64,000 nucleotides of DNA from Desertivibrio insolitus. Its GTDB lineage: Bacteria > Actinomycetota > Actinomycetes > Actinomycetales > Microbacteriaceae. The notes below the pieces were generated by a model. That model did no database searches, had not been told where the DNA came from, and saw only the letters and a program-made list of their open reading frames with translations. Positions 31,326 through 38,648 of this stretch are shown here, in pieces; the first letter of the stretch is position 1, and the number at the start of each line of letters is the position of its first letter. The translations under genes and the position numbers were made by a program. Location of the stretch: positions 186,001 through 250,000 of the forward strand of contig NZ_JAFIQW010000004.1 of the NCBI RefSeq assembly GCF_017355965.1, given 5' to 3'.

Positions 31326-32293
31326 TCCACCCTTCGCTTGCGAGAGATCCAGAGCTGGGCGAGCGCGAGCGCCAGCGTCACCACGAATATCGCTGTGGCG
31401 ATCGCGGCTGCGTAGCCGAAGTCGTTGCGGACGAAGCCACTGCGGTACAGCCATGTGCCGAGTACCTGACTCGAGTTGTTCGGTCCGCCGGTGGTCATGA
31501 CCATGACCTCGTTGAACACCTGGAAGGCGCCGGACACCGTGACGATCATCATGAGGCCCGTCATCTCGCGCACGAGTGGGATCGAGACCGAGAAGAAGCG
31601 CCGGACGGGACCGACGCCGTCGATGGCTGCGGCTTCGTACAGTTCGGACGGGATGCGCTGCAGCGCGACGGCGAACAGCAGGGTGCAGTAACCGAATCCC
31701 TGCCATTGGCTCATCGCGATGATCGCGAAAATCGCGGTGTTCTCCTGGCCGAGCCAAGCCTGACCGAGTTCACCGACACCGAGGCCGTCGAGCGCCGCGT
31801 TGAGGAGCCCGAGTCGCGGCTCGTAGATGAAGTAGAACAGCAGCCCGGCGACCGTCAACGAGATGGCGGACGGGATGAAGTAGATGACCCGGAACGCCTT
31901 CCTCCACCTGTCGCTGCGGAGGCTCTCGATGAGAGCGGCGAGAACGAGGGCGCCGCACACCTGGAAGACGACCGAGATGATCGAGTACCAGACGTTGTTG
32001 ACGAGGGCCGACCAGAAGACGGGGTCCTCGATTATCTTCTGGTAGTTCTCGAGACCGATGAAGGTCTGCGTGCCCGTGTAGATGTCCCACTCGATGACGC
32101 TGAAGCCGAAGTTCTGCGCAAGCGGCAGGTAGACGAATACGGCCAGGAGCGCGACGGCGGGAAGGACCCAGATCAGACCGCGCGCCGCGGCGAGGGGAGA
32201 GCTCCCCGTCCTGCGCTTCTTCGGGGGTTCGATCGCAGCCCCCGACACGGGGGCCGTGAGAGCGGGCCCCCGTGTCAGTTCGTTGACGGTCAC
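31319..32293 (-). CDS. sugar ABC transporter permease (MalF type)
   Basis: A 324-residue subunit: a ~40-residue soluble N-terminus, then six helices. The EAA loop reads EAAAIDGVGPVRRFFSVSIP, and VMTTGGPNNSSQVLGTWLY is the usual CUT1 segment before the last helices. The GTG start lies 6 nt after the stop of the binding-protein gene. No ATP-binding subunit is encoded in the block, so it must borrow a shared ATPase (MsiK type) from elsewhere, a common arrangement in actinobacterial CUT1 importers. Confidence 0.93.
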   Translation of the reverse strand: MTVNELTRGPALTAPVSGAAIEPPKKRRTGSSPLAAARGLIWVLPAVALLAVFVYLPLAQNFGFSVIEWDIYTGTQTFIGLENYQKIIEDPVFWSALVNNVWYSIISVVFQVCGALVLAALIESLRSDRWRKAFRVIYFIPSAISLTVAGLLFYFIYEPRLGLLNAALDGLGVGELGQAWLGQENTAIFAIIAMSQWQGFGYCTLLFAVALQRIPSELYEAAAIDGVGPVRRFFSVSIPLVREMTGLMMIVTVSGAFQVFNEVMVMTTGGPNNSSQVLGTWLYRSGFVRNDFGYAAAIATAIFVVTLALALAQLWISRKRRVEW

Positions 32294-32299
32294 GGTCGT

Positions 32300-33616
32300 C
32301 TACTTCGCGCCCTCGGATGCGGCCTGGACGCTCGCGAGGATCTCCTCCGGCGTGCTGTCGCCGCTGATCAAGGCCTCGCCGCCGGCGAGCCAGGCGTCGG
32401 CGACGTCGGGCACGGTCACGGAGTCGAGCCAGATCACAGTGGAGGAGGCGTCGTTGACGAGCTCGATGCCCTCGACCACGGCCGGGCTCGAGTTCTGGTC
32501 GCTGACGCTGCCGATGACGGCGCTGGGCTGACCGTAGGGCGGCGCGGACAGGGTCGCGGCGTTCTCGACCGAGGTCGCGAACTTCATGAAGTCGACCGCG
32601 AGGGCCGCGCGCTCAGAGCCCGCGTTGATGATGTAGCCCTCCGGGGATCCCTCGATCGCTCCGGCGTCGCCTTCGCCGCCCGCAGGAGCGGGCAGCGGGA
32701 AGATACCGAAGCCGTCGCCGGCCACCGTGGTGCCCTCGCCCGCCGATGAATCGAATTCGAGGATCTCCTGGTAGTACATGGCTGCGCGGCCCTCTGCGAG
32801 CGCCTGCTGGGCAGTGGTGTAGAGCACTCCGTTCGAGTCGGCGCCGGTGTCGGTGCACTCCTCGACGAGCGTGGCGAACTGCTCCAGAGAGGTGAGGTAG
32901 CCCTCGTGATCCCAGGTCGCCGTCTCGGGGTAGAAGTCGTCCTGCAGCGTCTCGGCGGGGACGTTGTAGGCGAAGAGCTGCTGGAGGTAGTGGAGGGCGG
33001 GCCAGCCGTCCTTGTTGCCGAACGCGATCGGCTCGTACCCCGCCTGACGGATGGCGCCGCACGCGTCGATGAGCTCGTCGAAGGTCGTGGGCGGCTGAAC
33101 GCCCGCCTCGTCGAAGATGCGCTCGTTGTATCCCATGAACTTGCCGTTGTTGTAGAGCGGGACCGCGTAGTACTTGTCGCCGTACTTGAACGCGTCGAGT
33201 GATGCTTCTCCGAAGGTGTCGCCCCACTCCGTGCCGGGTTCGATCACCTCGGTGAGGTCGGCGGCGAGGCCGGCCTTGACGAAGTTCTCCGCCCAGTTGC
33301 CCGCCCAGGTGAAGTAGATGTCGGGGAGTGCCTGCGACGCCGTCAGCGTCTTCGTCTTGTCCTTGATGCTCTGGTCGGTCTCCTGGATGAGCTCGAACTC
33401 GACGTCAGGGTGCAGCTTCTGGTACTCGACGGCGAGGTCGTTGAAGTAGCTCTCGAGCGGCTCACCCCCGAACTTCGTGAGGATGCTCAGCGTGCCGGAG
33501 TACTGCGGTTCCGCAGTCAGGTCGGCGGTGGCAGCTGGTGCCTGGGGTGCGCACCCCGTGAGGGCGATGGCCGCTGCGGCCATGGCCGCCAGTCCGGTCT
33601 GCCTGAGTGTCGGCAT
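32300..33616 (-). CDS. extracellular solute-binding lipoprotein of the ABC importer
   Basis: A 438-residue lipoprotein: signal peptide and lipobox ALTGC with Cys at about 22, then a family-1 binding protein fold (SGTLSILTKFGGEPLESYF, LPDIYFTWAGNWAENFV, YYAVPLYNNGKFMGYNERIF, YEPIAFGNKDGWPALHYLQQLF). Several Trp and Tyr lie in the predicted cleft, as in proteins that bind sugars or sugar-amine conjugates. The promoter region upstream carries two overlapping palindromes likely to be sites for the adjacent LacI-type repressor. The ligand is probably an Amadori compound, by context. Confidence 0.93.
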   Translation of the reverse strand: MPTLRQTGLAAMAAAAIALTGCAPQAPAATADLTAEPQYSGTLSILTKFGGEPLESYFNDLAVEYQKLHPDVEFELIQETDQSIKDKTKTLTASQALPDIYFTWAGNWAENFVKAGLAADLTEVIEPGTEWGDTFGEASLDAFKYGDKYYAVPLYNNGKFMGYNERIFDEAGVQPPTTFDELIDACGAIRQAGYEPIAFGNKDGWPALHYLQQLFAYNVPAETLQDDFYPETATWDHEGYLTSLEQFATLVEECTDTGADSNGVLYTTAQQALAEGRAAMYYQEILEFDSSAGEGTTVAGDGFGIFPLPAPAGGEGDAGAIEGSPEGYIINAGSERAALAVDFMKFATSVENAATLSAPPYGQPSAVIGSVSDQNSSPAVVEGIELVNDASSTVIWLDSVTVPDVADAWLAGGEALISGDSTPEEILASVQAASEGAK

Positions 33617-33693
33617 CGTTCTCTCTTTCGATGAGACGGCCGGACGTTCACTGCAATGTGAAAGACCCGCCGTTGGATCTGATCTCGATGGAC

Positions 33694-33718
33694 GGTATCA
33701 ACTTTGATACCGGTATCA
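33694..33718. promoter_or_regulatory. overlapping LacI-type operators before binding-protein gene
   Basis: Two overlapping palindromes: GGTATCAACTTTGATACC (33694-33711) and TGATACCGGTATCA (33705-33718). The second has the central CG typical of LacI-family sites and is the same sequence as the core of the operator before the SIS gene (36923-36938). They lie about 80-100 nt upstream of the binding-protein start, between it and the LacI gene, so the regulator should control the importer. Confidence 0.75.
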
Positions 33719-33768
33719 GAAGGTAGCACCCGGATAGGCGCCCTGCCCATCCCCGGAGCTGATTTTCC

Positions 33769-34881
33769 TCAGCGGGGGAGGAGGGTGGGCTTCCGCTTCC
33801 GCACCGACCCGCGCTCGACCATCTGAGCCGGCAGGACTTCGTGAACGAGGGGCTCGTCGTCGCCGCCGTGGATGCGCGCGATGAGGAGTTCGGCGGCGCG
33901 TGCGCCGACGTCGCGCATTGGCTGGGCCACCATGGAAAGCGGGGGCTCCATCACGTCCGCCCAGGGTGTGTCGTCGAACCCGAGCAGAGAGACGTCGTCG
34001 GGGCAGCGCAGCCGGCGGTTCCGCAGGGCGCGGAGGGTGCCGACGGTGGCATCCGTCTCGGTCGTGAAGAACGCCGTCGGAGGTTCGGCGAGCGCGAGCA
34101 TGCCGGAGACGGCCCTGGTCGCCTGCGTCTCGGTCTTGATCACGTGCGTGACGAGCGACGTGTCGAACTCGAGGTCTGCGTCGGCCAACGCGTCGAGATA
34201 CCCCCGCAGCCTTTCGCCGTCGCTCCAGAGGGCGCCGTCGAGAACCGACCGCATGGCCTCGAGATCTTCCGCAGGCTGTACCGTCACCGGCCCCCAGACG
34301 AAACCGATACGGGTGTGCCCTGCCTCGATGAGAGTCGCTACGGCCTCGCGGGCGGCCTCGCGGTTGTTGATGACCACGGAGTCGGCGTCGAATCCGGCGA
34401 GGAGGCGATCGATGAGCACGATCGGAACTCCGCGCTCCCTCACCGCCTGCAGGTGGGCGAGGTCGTCGTTTCTCGTCGCGGCGGAGGCGACGATGAGGCC
34501 GTCGACCTGTTTGTCGAGGAGCAGCCCGACCGCGGCCTTCTCCTCGGAGAGTTCCTCGTTGGTGCTGAGCACCAGGATGTCGTAGCCCTCCTGCTTCGCA
34601 GCATCGGAAAGCCCTCGGAGCACGCCGGCGAAGAAGGGATTGGCCACGTCGGCGAGCACCACGCCGAGGGTCTTGGTGACGCCGGTCGTCATACTGCGGG
34701 CGAGGCTGTTGACGCGATAGCCGAGCCGTGCCGCGACGGCGAGCACATGGGACCGTGTCGCCTCGCTGACGGAGCCGTAGTTACCGAGGCTGCGGGCGAC
34801 CGTTGCGCGCCCGACCCCTGCTGCGGCGGCCACCTCCGAGATCGTGGGCGAGGCGGGTGGCCGCGGCCGTTCGGAGCTCAT
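33769..34881 (-). CDS. LacI-family transcriptional regulator of the frl-like operon
   Basis: A 370-residue repressor. The N-terminal helix-turn-helix and hinge (TISEVAAAAGVGRATVARSL, VLAVAARLGYRVNSLARSM) are followed by a periplasmic-binding-protein-like effector domain (TLGVVLADVANPFFAG, VDGLIVASAATRND, VSLLGFDDTPWADVM). The gene lies inside the operon it probably controls, between the kinase and binding-protein genes. Matching palindromes before the SIS gene and the binding-protein gene are the likely targets. The effector is presumably an imported or phosphorylated Amadori sugar. E. coli frl uses a GntR-type regulator instead. Confidence 0.93.
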   Translation of the reverse strand: MSSERPRPPASPTISEVAAAAGVGRATVARSLGNYGSVSEATRSHVLAVAARLGYRVNSLARSMTTGVTKTLGVVLADVANPFFAGVLRGLSDAAKQEGYDILVLSTNEELSEEKAAVGLLLDKQVDGLIVASAATRNDDLAHLQAVRERGVPIVLIDRLLAGFDADSVVINNREAAREAVATLIEAGHTRIGFVWGPVTVQPAEDLEAMRSVLDGALWSDGERLRGYLDALADADLEFDTSLVTHVIKTETQATRAVSGMLALAEPPTAFFTTETDATVGTLRALRNRRLRCPDDVSLLGFDDTPWADVMEPPLSMVAQPMRDVGARAAELLIARIHGGDDEPLVHEVLPAQMVERGSVRKRKPTLLPR

Positions 34882-34932
34882 CGGCCACGCTGCTTCTGCA
34901 TCCGGTCCGTCCTCTCGTCGGGCATGTCGTCT

Positions 34933-35805
34933 CTATTCTGCGTCGGCGAAGCTGCACCCGTGCGCGAACGCGCCCTCGACGTAGCACTGCAGAGCCGCGT
35001 AACGCGAAGCGCACTCGAGGGCAGTCGCGATAGCCGTGCTGCTCGGCCCTGTCGTGCGCGTCCAGCCGGAGCGGAGCAGAGCGAGCGTGAATGCGGCCAG
35101 GAAGGCGTCGCCGCACCCCATGGTGTCCTTGAATCGCTCCGGATCGATCGGCTCAGCGCGGACGCTATGGATCTCCGTCCCGTCGAAGAGCATCGCGCCG
35201 TTCGGGCCGCGGGTGCCGAGCACGAGTGCCGAGCCGTACGAGCGGACACGGCGCAGCTCCTCCTCGATCTCGGTCTCGTCCTCCTCGGCGAACGACAGCA
35301 GAGCGAGGTCGAGGTGAGGGACGACCTCGGCGAGGTATGCGGGGGTGCGGTGTTCCGGGTCGTCGGAGAAGTCGTAGGAGATCAAGGCGCCGGTCCGGCG
35401 CAGTGCTGGGAGTTCGGGCACCGAAGCCGAGAAGACGCTCGAGTGGACGAGATCGAAGCCGCTGAGGTAGCGAATGTGGTCGTCCGTGAGTCGGAATGGG
35501 TCGGTCGTCGTGACCCCGCCCTCGTTCCAGCCCCGGAAGTATCGCTCGCCGTCGACGACTTCGATGTTCGTCGCGCCGTTCTCTCCGTCGCGGATCACGC
35601 AGAGGCGAAGGTCGATGCCGAGGCTGTCGAGTACCCGGTGCACCAGGCGTCCGTGCGCGTCATTCCCGAACACCCCGACGTACGACGAGTCGACTCCGAG
35701 TTGCCGCGCGTAGACGGCGTAGTTGACACAGTTCCCGCCCGGATACATCACCTGGCGGTCGATGAATCGGTCGACGATGTTGTCGCCGAATCCCGCAACT
35801 CTCAC
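34933..35805 (-). CDS. PfkB-family kinase, fructoselysine 6-kinase (FrlD)-like
   Basis: A 290-residue ribokinase-fold enzyme. PfkB motif 1 region is YPGGNCVNYAVYARQLG and motif 2 is DTMGCGDAFLAAF, with the catalytic Asp in CGD; the usual Ala before GD is Cys. The start (VRVAGFGDNIVDRF) and the NCVNYAVYA wording resemble FrlD, which phosphorylates fructoselysine on C6 before deglycation. GTG 35805 has AGGAG 7 nt upstream; the longer frame continues as a shadow of the SIS gene. Next to an FrlB-like gene the assignment is likely, but substrate is not proven. Confidence 0.82.
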   Translation of the reverse strand: MRVAGFGDNIVDRFIDRQVMYPGGNCVNYAVYARQLGVDSSYVGVFGNDAHGRLVHRVLDSLGIDLRLCVIRDGENGATNIEVVDGERYFRGWNEGGVTTTDPFRLTDDHIRYLSGFDLVHSSVFSASVPELPALRRTGALISYDFSDDPEHRTPAYLAEVVPHLDLALLSFAEEDETEIEEELRRVRSYGSALVLGTRGPNGAMLFDGTEIHSVRAEPIDPERFKDTMGCGDAFLAAFTLALLRSGWTRTTGPSSTAIATALECASRYAALQCYVEGAFAHGCSFADAE

Positions 35806-35824
35806 GGTTGCACTCCTGAAGTCG

Positions 35825-35860
35825 AGTGGCTGCGGGGCTCGTTCGAGCCCCGCAGCCACT
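35825..35860 (-). other. 17-bp perfect inverted repeat between SIS and kinase genes
   Basis: AGTGGCTGCGGGGCTCG (35825-35841) and its exact complement (35844-35860) are separated by only TT. It lies 15 nt past the SIS-gene stop and about 20 nt before the kinase start, with no T-run on either side. It is more likely an mRNA-stabilising or attenuating stem within the operon than a full terminator. Confidence 0.6.
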
Positions 35861-35875
35861 GGTGGTGTCGATGGA

Positions 35876-36874
35876 TCAGTACTCGACGACGCGGTAGTAG
35901 CGGCGCAGATCGAGTGAGTGCCCGCGAACGGCTTCGAGGTGCTTGCTGATGCGGTGGGTGACGACGTCGACGAGCATCGGGCCGATGAACGGGCGGAAGC
36001 GCTCGCTGATGCCTTCGAGCGCGTAGTCCCTGGTGTCGATGACGGTGACGTCATCGCTGTACTTGACCGCGAAGTTCTCCACACGGTCCATCAGGGGGCG
36101 GCTCTGGTCCTCGCCCTTGAAGAGCAGCAGTGCGGTGTCTTTCTCGATGAGCTCGAGGGAGCCGTGGAAGAACTCGGCACCGTGCACGCGGGAGGTTCGA
36201 AGCCACTGCATCTCCTCCAGCACGCACATGGAGTAGAGGTAGGCGTACCCCCACAGGTTCCCCGCCCCGACGACGAAGTAGTAGTCGGTCTCGGCGTGCT
36301 TCTTCGCGAACGCCTCGGCCATCGGCTCGGCCTGCTCGGCGGCAGCGACGAGCGCCTCGGGCAGGGCCGAGAGTTCGTCCGCGAATGCCTCGTAGTCCTC
36401 GAACTCACCGCGGCGCGAGAGCACCCCCGTCGTGAACAGGAGCAGCTGGATGTCGAACCACGTCTTCGGAGCCGAGATGAGCGCGCGGTCCACCGCCGTG
36501 GCGATGGGCGAGTCGGCGATGCCGGTGAAGGCGATGGTGTAGGCGCCCTTCTCCTTTGCGAACTCGATCGCCTCGACGACGTCCTCCGTCGTGCCGGAGA
36601 CCGAGGTGAAGACGGCGATCGATCGCTCCCCGAACGCGGGATCCTGGGTGAGCATGAGCTCCTTGCCGATCGCCGCACGGACGGGAAGCGTGGAACGCGC
36701 CTGGAAGTAGAGCTCGTAGGGCAGAACCGCGGCGTACGTGCCTCCGGCGCCGATGAAGTAGATGTTGTCGTAACCGCGCTCGTCGATGAAGGCGACGGTC
36801 TCCTCGATGTCGGAGCGAAGGGCGATAGCGCTCTTCAGCTGGGCCTGGGTTTCCTCTTTGTTGAAGCCGAGCAA
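35876..36874 (-). CDS. SIS-domain deglycase-like protein (FrlB-like)
   Basis: A 332-residue protein with two sugar-isomerase (SIS) domains and no glutaminase domain, like E. coli FrlB, which splits fructoselysine 6-phosphate into glucose 6-phosphate and lysine. Key features: IYFIGAGGTYAAVLPYELYF, FTSVSGTTEDVVEAIEFA (sugar-phosphate Ser/Thr loop), FVVGAGNLWGYAYLYSMCVLEEM, the HGAEFFHGSLELI loop and the C-terminal RHSLDLRRYYRVVEY-like ending (GHSLDLRRYYRVVEY). TTG start behind AGAGGGG; no better start exists. A palindromic operator is 49 nt upstream. First gene of the operon. Confidence 0.85.
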   Translation of the reverse strand: MLGFNKEETQAQLKSAIALRSDIEETVAFIDERGYDNIYFIGAGGTYAAVLPYELYFQARSTLPVRAAIGKELMLTQDPAFGERSIAVFTSVSGTTEDVVEAIEFAKEKGAYTIAFTGIADSPIATAVDRALISAPKTWFDIQLLLFTTGVLSRRGEFEDYEAFADELSALPEALVAAAEQAEPMAEAFAKKHAETDYYFVVGAGNLWGYAYLYSMCVLEEMQWLRTSRVHGAEFFHGSLELIEKDTALLLFKGEDQSRPLMDRVENFAVKYSDDVTVIDTRDYALEGISERFRPFIGPMLVDVVTHRISKHLEAVRGHSLDLRRYYRVVEY

Positions 36875-36922
36875 CTCGTCTTCCCCTCTTGCTGGTGGTG
36901 GCTGTCTCGGCGATGAGACATC

Positions 36923-36938
36923 GTGATACCGGTATCAC
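36923..36938. promoter_or_regulatory. LacI-type operator before the SIS gene
   Basis: GTGATACCGGTATCAC is a perfect 16-bp palindrome with a central CG, sharing its inner 14 bp exactly with the operator at 33705-33718. It lies 49 nt before the TTG start of the SIS gene, where it would block its promoter. This ties the catabolic and transport halves of the locus to one repressor. Confidence 0.8.
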
Positions 36939-37163
36939 TGCTGCTCAATACTGGCCGCGGTGCACGCCGAAGTCAACGATTCCCCGATACGGCGTGACTC
37001 GCGTCGCCGTAGCCGGTGATGATCGGCTGCGAGAGCTCGCCCAGGCGCGGGGCCGCTCGTCGGCCGTGCGCGCGCCGTCGTGCTACCCGCCTCCGTGCGC
37101 GGCTCATTGCGACGGCGGCAGGTCGTCGACGGAGTGGGCGTATCGCAGCGCCGCCGGCGCCCC
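36939..37163. other. intergenic region without a supported gene
   Basis: About 225 nt between the operator of the frl-like operon and the promoter of the small membrane gene at 37176. The promoter of the frl-like operon must begin here or within the operator. Short frames occur on the plus strand but have neither ribosome binding site nor family resemblance. Confidence 0.5.
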
Positions 37164-37370
37164 TACGATCTCGACATGGAGGTCCTCCCCGCCCTCGCCG
37201 TCACGCTGGTCGTGGTCGCCGCCCTCGGGCTCGCCTACCTCGTGCATCGGTCGGAGGAGGCTGCCGCGCAGAATCCGGCGCGTGACATCCACGGCGACCA
37301 GTCGGCCGGTGCGGCGGGATTCGGGTTCGGGGACGCCGGCGGCGGTGACGGCGGTGGGGGATCCTGCTGA
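37164..37370 (+). CDS. 64-residue single-span membrane protein (CDS from 37176)
   Basis: The coding part is 37176-37370; the entry begins at its -10 box TACGAT (37164-37169), which lies 6 nt before the ATG and implies a leaderless message. The protein has one transmembrane helix (LPALAVTLVVVAALGLAYLV), a short polar segment and a Gly-rich tail ending GGDGGGGSC. The tail resembles the Gly/Cys-rich ends of some small actinobacterial membrane proteins. No function known. It ends 21 nt before the convergent MarR gene. Confidence 0.65.
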   Translation, partial: YDLDMEVLPALAVTLVVVAALGLAYLVHRSEEAAAQNPARDIHGDQSAGAAGFGFGDAGGGDGGGGSC

Positions 37371-37391
37371 GGCGTCGCCGGCCCGGGTGCG

Positions 37392-37853
37392 TCAGCCGAC
37401 GGCGTCGATGGGAGCCGCGCCTCTGGCCCGCTCGCTCGCGCGCAGCAATGTGATCAGCCCGTCGCGCATCGTCTCGAGCTCCTCGACCGAGACGCCCAGC
37501 CGCTCGACGATCTGACCGGGAACCGCCTCGGCGCGACTTCGCAGGGCGCGGCCCTCGTCGGTGAGCGTCACGGCGAGCGCGCGCTCGTCCTCGCTCGAGC
37601 GCAGCCGCTCGAGCAGGCCCGCCTTCTCGAGGCGCTTGAGTAGCGGGCTCAGCGTCGCGGGCTCGAGCAGCAGGTCCTCGGAGAGGTCGCGCACCCGGCG
37701 CGGGCTCCGCTCCCACAGCGCGAGCATCACGAGGTACTGCGGGTGGGTGAGCCCGAGCGGCTCGAGCACCGGCCGGTACAGCCCGATCACCGAGCGGCTC
37801 GCGGCCGCGAGGGCGAAGCAGACCTGACGGTCGAGGGCGAGCGGATCCTGCAT
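37392..37853 (-). CDS. MarR-family regulator, OhrR-like
   Basis: A 153-residue winged-helix regulator. The N-terminal RQVCFALAAASRSVIGLYR with Cys12, and then PVLEPLGLTHPQYLVMLALWE, match the OhrR organic-peroxide sensors, whose single N-terminal Cys is oxidised to release DNA. The DNA-binding part is RVRDLSEDLLLEPATLSPLLKRLEKAGLLER with the wing SSEDERALAVTLT. No Ohr peroxiredoxin gene is adjacent. An inverted repeat just upstream (37863-37878) is the likely operator and also overlaps the promoter of the divergent gene at 37885. Confidence 0.88.
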   Translation of the reverse strand: MQDPLALDRQVCFALAAASRSVIGLYRPVLEPLGLTHPQYLVMLALWERSPRRVRDLSEDLLLEPATLSPLLKRLEKAGLLERLRSSEDERALAVTLTDEGRALRSRAEAVPGQIVERLGVSVEELETMRDGLITLLRASERARGAAPIDAVG

Positions 37854-37862
37854 GCCGCCAGT

Positions 37863-37878
37863 TTAGCTAGTACGCTAA
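37863..37878. promoter_or_regulatory. probable MarR/OhrR operator in divergent promoter
   Basis: TTAGC (37863-37867) and GCTAA (37874-37878) form an inverted repeat in an unusually AT-rich 20-nt island, 9 nt from the regulator's start codon and 6 nt from the GTG of the divergent gene. TACGCT (37871-37876) could serve as the -10 of that divergent gene, so binding should block both. Confidence 0.55.
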
Positions 37879-37884
37879 CTATTC

Positions 37885-38127
37885 GTGCGGCAACAGCAGG
37901 GCGACCCGACCAACCCGTTCGGCAAGCGCGGGTTCTGGGACCGGTGGAACAGGTTCTTCTACATCTTCTCCGGGCCGGCTCAGGTGGGTGTCGGCGTCGG
38001 CAAGAAGGAGGCCCCGTACGTGCCGCCGGCCGATCCCACGTGCCCGCTCTGCGGCAAACTCCTCGCCGATCACCGCATCGAGCGGGGCACGGGGAACCAG
38101 GCCACCCGCTTGCACTGCCCCGAGTAG
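37885..38127 (+). CDS. 80-residue hypothetical protein with Cys pair
   Basis: Not recognised beyond a probable zinc-binding motif: CPLCGK at about residues 53-58 and a third Cys in the terminal LHCPE. The N-terminal half is rich in aromatic and basic residues (FGKRGFWDRWNRFFYIF) and may lie at the membrane surface. GTG start; with TACGCT 8 nt before it, the message may be leaderless. It is divergent from, and shares its control region with, the OhrR-like regulator, so it may be a redox-controlled gene. Confidence 0.7.
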   Translation: MRQQQGDPTNPFGKRGFWDRWNRFFYIFSGPAQVGVGVGKKEAPYVPPADPTCPLCGKLLADHRIERGTGNQATRLHCPE

Positions 38128-38156
38128 TGCGTCGTCCCGCTGACATCCGCTCGCGC

Positions 38157-38565
38157 TAGGGTGCGAGGCGTGGCGGACCGGCACGAACAGCACCCCGACG
38201 GCGAGCGCCGCAGCGGCTGGCAGGCGGATGACCAGAGCGGCGCCGACCGCGGACGCGGCAGCCGCTTCTGGGGCTGGCAGCCGCAGTCCGTCGCCATGGA
38301 CATGCAGCGCACTCCGCCGCCGAACGGGTTCGCGATCTCCGCTCTCATCTTCGGCATCCTCGGCCTGCTGTTCACACCCATCCCGTTCTTCATCGGGCTC
38401 TTCCTCGGCGGGCCGTTCGATCTGCTGGCCGTCGCGTTCGGCATCGCGGGGGTCCGGGCGGGCCGGCGGCTCGGCGGAATCGGCCTCGTCCCGTCGGCGG
38501 TCGGTCTCGGGCTGGGCGCCTTCGCCCTGCTGCTGATCCCGTTCGGCGCCGGCTGGGCGTGGTGA
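38157..38565 (+). CDS. 131-residue membrane protein with DUF4190-like hairpins (CDS from 38170)
   Basis: Coding part 38170-38565 (GTG); the entry begins at the -10 box TAGGGT (38157-38162), which lies 7 nt before the GTG, indicating a leaderless message. A hydrophilic, charged N-terminus (about 45 residues, with WGWQPQ) precedes two to three hydrophobic segments (FAISALIFGILGLLFTPIPF, IGLFLGGPFDLLAVAFGIAG, LVPSAVGLGLGAFALLLIPF). The pattern resembles DUF4190 membrane proteins like the one at 3010. Function unknown. Confidence 0.7.
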
Positions 38566-38648
38566 GCGCGACTCGGCAGGCTTCCCGCGGGCGCTCAGTT
38601 CTCCGTCAGTAGGATCACGAACAGAAGTCCACGCGAGGGGAGACCGCG

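Noticed and set aside
35806-36084. N-terminal extension of the FrlD-like kinase
   Set aside because: This segment is a shadow of the SIS gene and the intergenic stem; a GTG with AGGAG 7 nt upstream gives the normal PfkB start.
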